A stretch of DNA of 5,235 nucleotides from Ignavibacteriales bacterium (GTDB lineage: Bacteria > Bacteroidota > Ignavibacteria > UBA10030 > SZUA-254): contig JACQYX010000170.1 in NCBI GenBank assembly GCA_016207985.1, forward strand, positions 1-5,235, read 5' to 3'. Within the stretch, counting starts at the first letter, position 1; every line of letters starts with the position of its first letter. Shown in pieces: positions 5,080-5,235 of this stretch. A program made the position numbers and the translations under genes. The notes below the pieces were generated by a model that saw only the letters and a program-made list of their open reading frames with translations, made no database searches and was not told the origin of the DNA.

Positions 5080-5235
5080 ATGTTTATAACGCTTTTAGTC
5101 GTTAATTTCCTAATTGCATTCTCCGTTTGCTTTATCATAGCTCTTATCTTCCGAAATCCGATCTCGAAGATAATTCATCGCCTCGTTGCAGAAGATATTT
5201 ACAGCGCATGGAGTAAATATATTACCTTTGCTATT
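5080..5235 (+). CDS. N-terminus of a small membrane protein of unknown function (partial)
   Basis: The reading frame starts at ATG 5080 and runs open through the window end, giving 52 residues of an unfinished protein. Residues about 2-24 form one strongly hydrophobic helix (FITLLVVNFLIAFSVCFIIA...). It is followed by a short basic, amphipathic stretch (FRNPISKIIHRL, 24-35) and an acidic/aromatic segment with EDIYSAWSKY (38-47), then the hydrophobic start of what may be a second helix (ITFAI). The positive charges after the first helix suggest that side faces the cytoplasm. I do not recognise the family and assign no function. Promoter, leader and Shine-Dalgarno site are all good, so it is likely a real, well-expressed gene. 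It is transcribed divergently from the dut operon. Confidence 0.75.
   Translation, partial: MFITLLVVNFLIAFSVCFIIALIFRNPISKIIHRLVAEDIYSAWSKYITFAI

Noticed and set aside
1..5235. CRISPR array, insertion sequence, tRNA/rRNA or prophage genes
   Set aside because: No spaced direct repeats, terminal inverted repeats with transposase, cloverleaf-like sequence or phage proteins were seen on either strand; dut here sits in a chromosomal-type operon.

Overview
The window fits the Bacteroidota/Chlorobiota side of the bacterial tree, most likely an Ignavibacteria-like or Chlorobi-like organism. The short ferredoxin is of the Chlorobium/Allochromatium dicluster type. The metallo-hydrolase resembles a form I associate with Ignavibacteria and relatives. 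Composition is AT-rich (roughly 40% G+C by eye). Three promoters look like ordinary sigma-70 sites (TTGAnn-16/17-TATAnT), and two genes have clear Shine-Dalgarno sites. Both features argue against classical Bacteroidia or Flavobacteriia. This placement is inference from protein character, not from a marker-gene search.

Layout, right to left on the minus strand: dut (dUTPase), an AI-2E-family membrane protein, a short RsmI/YraL-type SAM methyltransferase, and a DipZ/NHLRC2-like thioredoxin-fold protein form a tight operon. The gaps are +6, -4 and -4 bases; the last two are ATGA start/stop overlaps. A promoter upstream of dut probably drives the set. After a 165-base gap with its own promoter and a hairpin-bearing leader comes a 2[4Fe-4S] ferredoxin gene, closed by a strong intrinsic terminator. 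Beyond the terminator lies an MBL-fold metallo-hydrolase with no convincing promoter of its own. At the right edge, a divergent plus-strand gene starts from a near-consensus promoter placed back-to-back with the dut promoter. It encodes the N-terminus of an unrecognised small membrane protein, cut by the window. The first ~80 bases may hold the 3' end of a convergent gene, but this cannot be settled.

The genes look like core housekeeping and redox functions: nucleotide-pool sanitation, rRNA-type methylation, thiol redox and electron transfer. I see no mobile element, CRISPR array, tRNA, rRNA or obvious novel multi-gene system. The most distinctive local feature is a four-copy 7-bp tandem repeat at the methyltransferase/thioredoxin junction. 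Each unit carries both an SD-like AAGGA and an ATG, so copy-number change would alter how the two genes are coupled, and could fuse them. Second is an apparent duplication of the N-terminal helix motif in the AI-2E protein.
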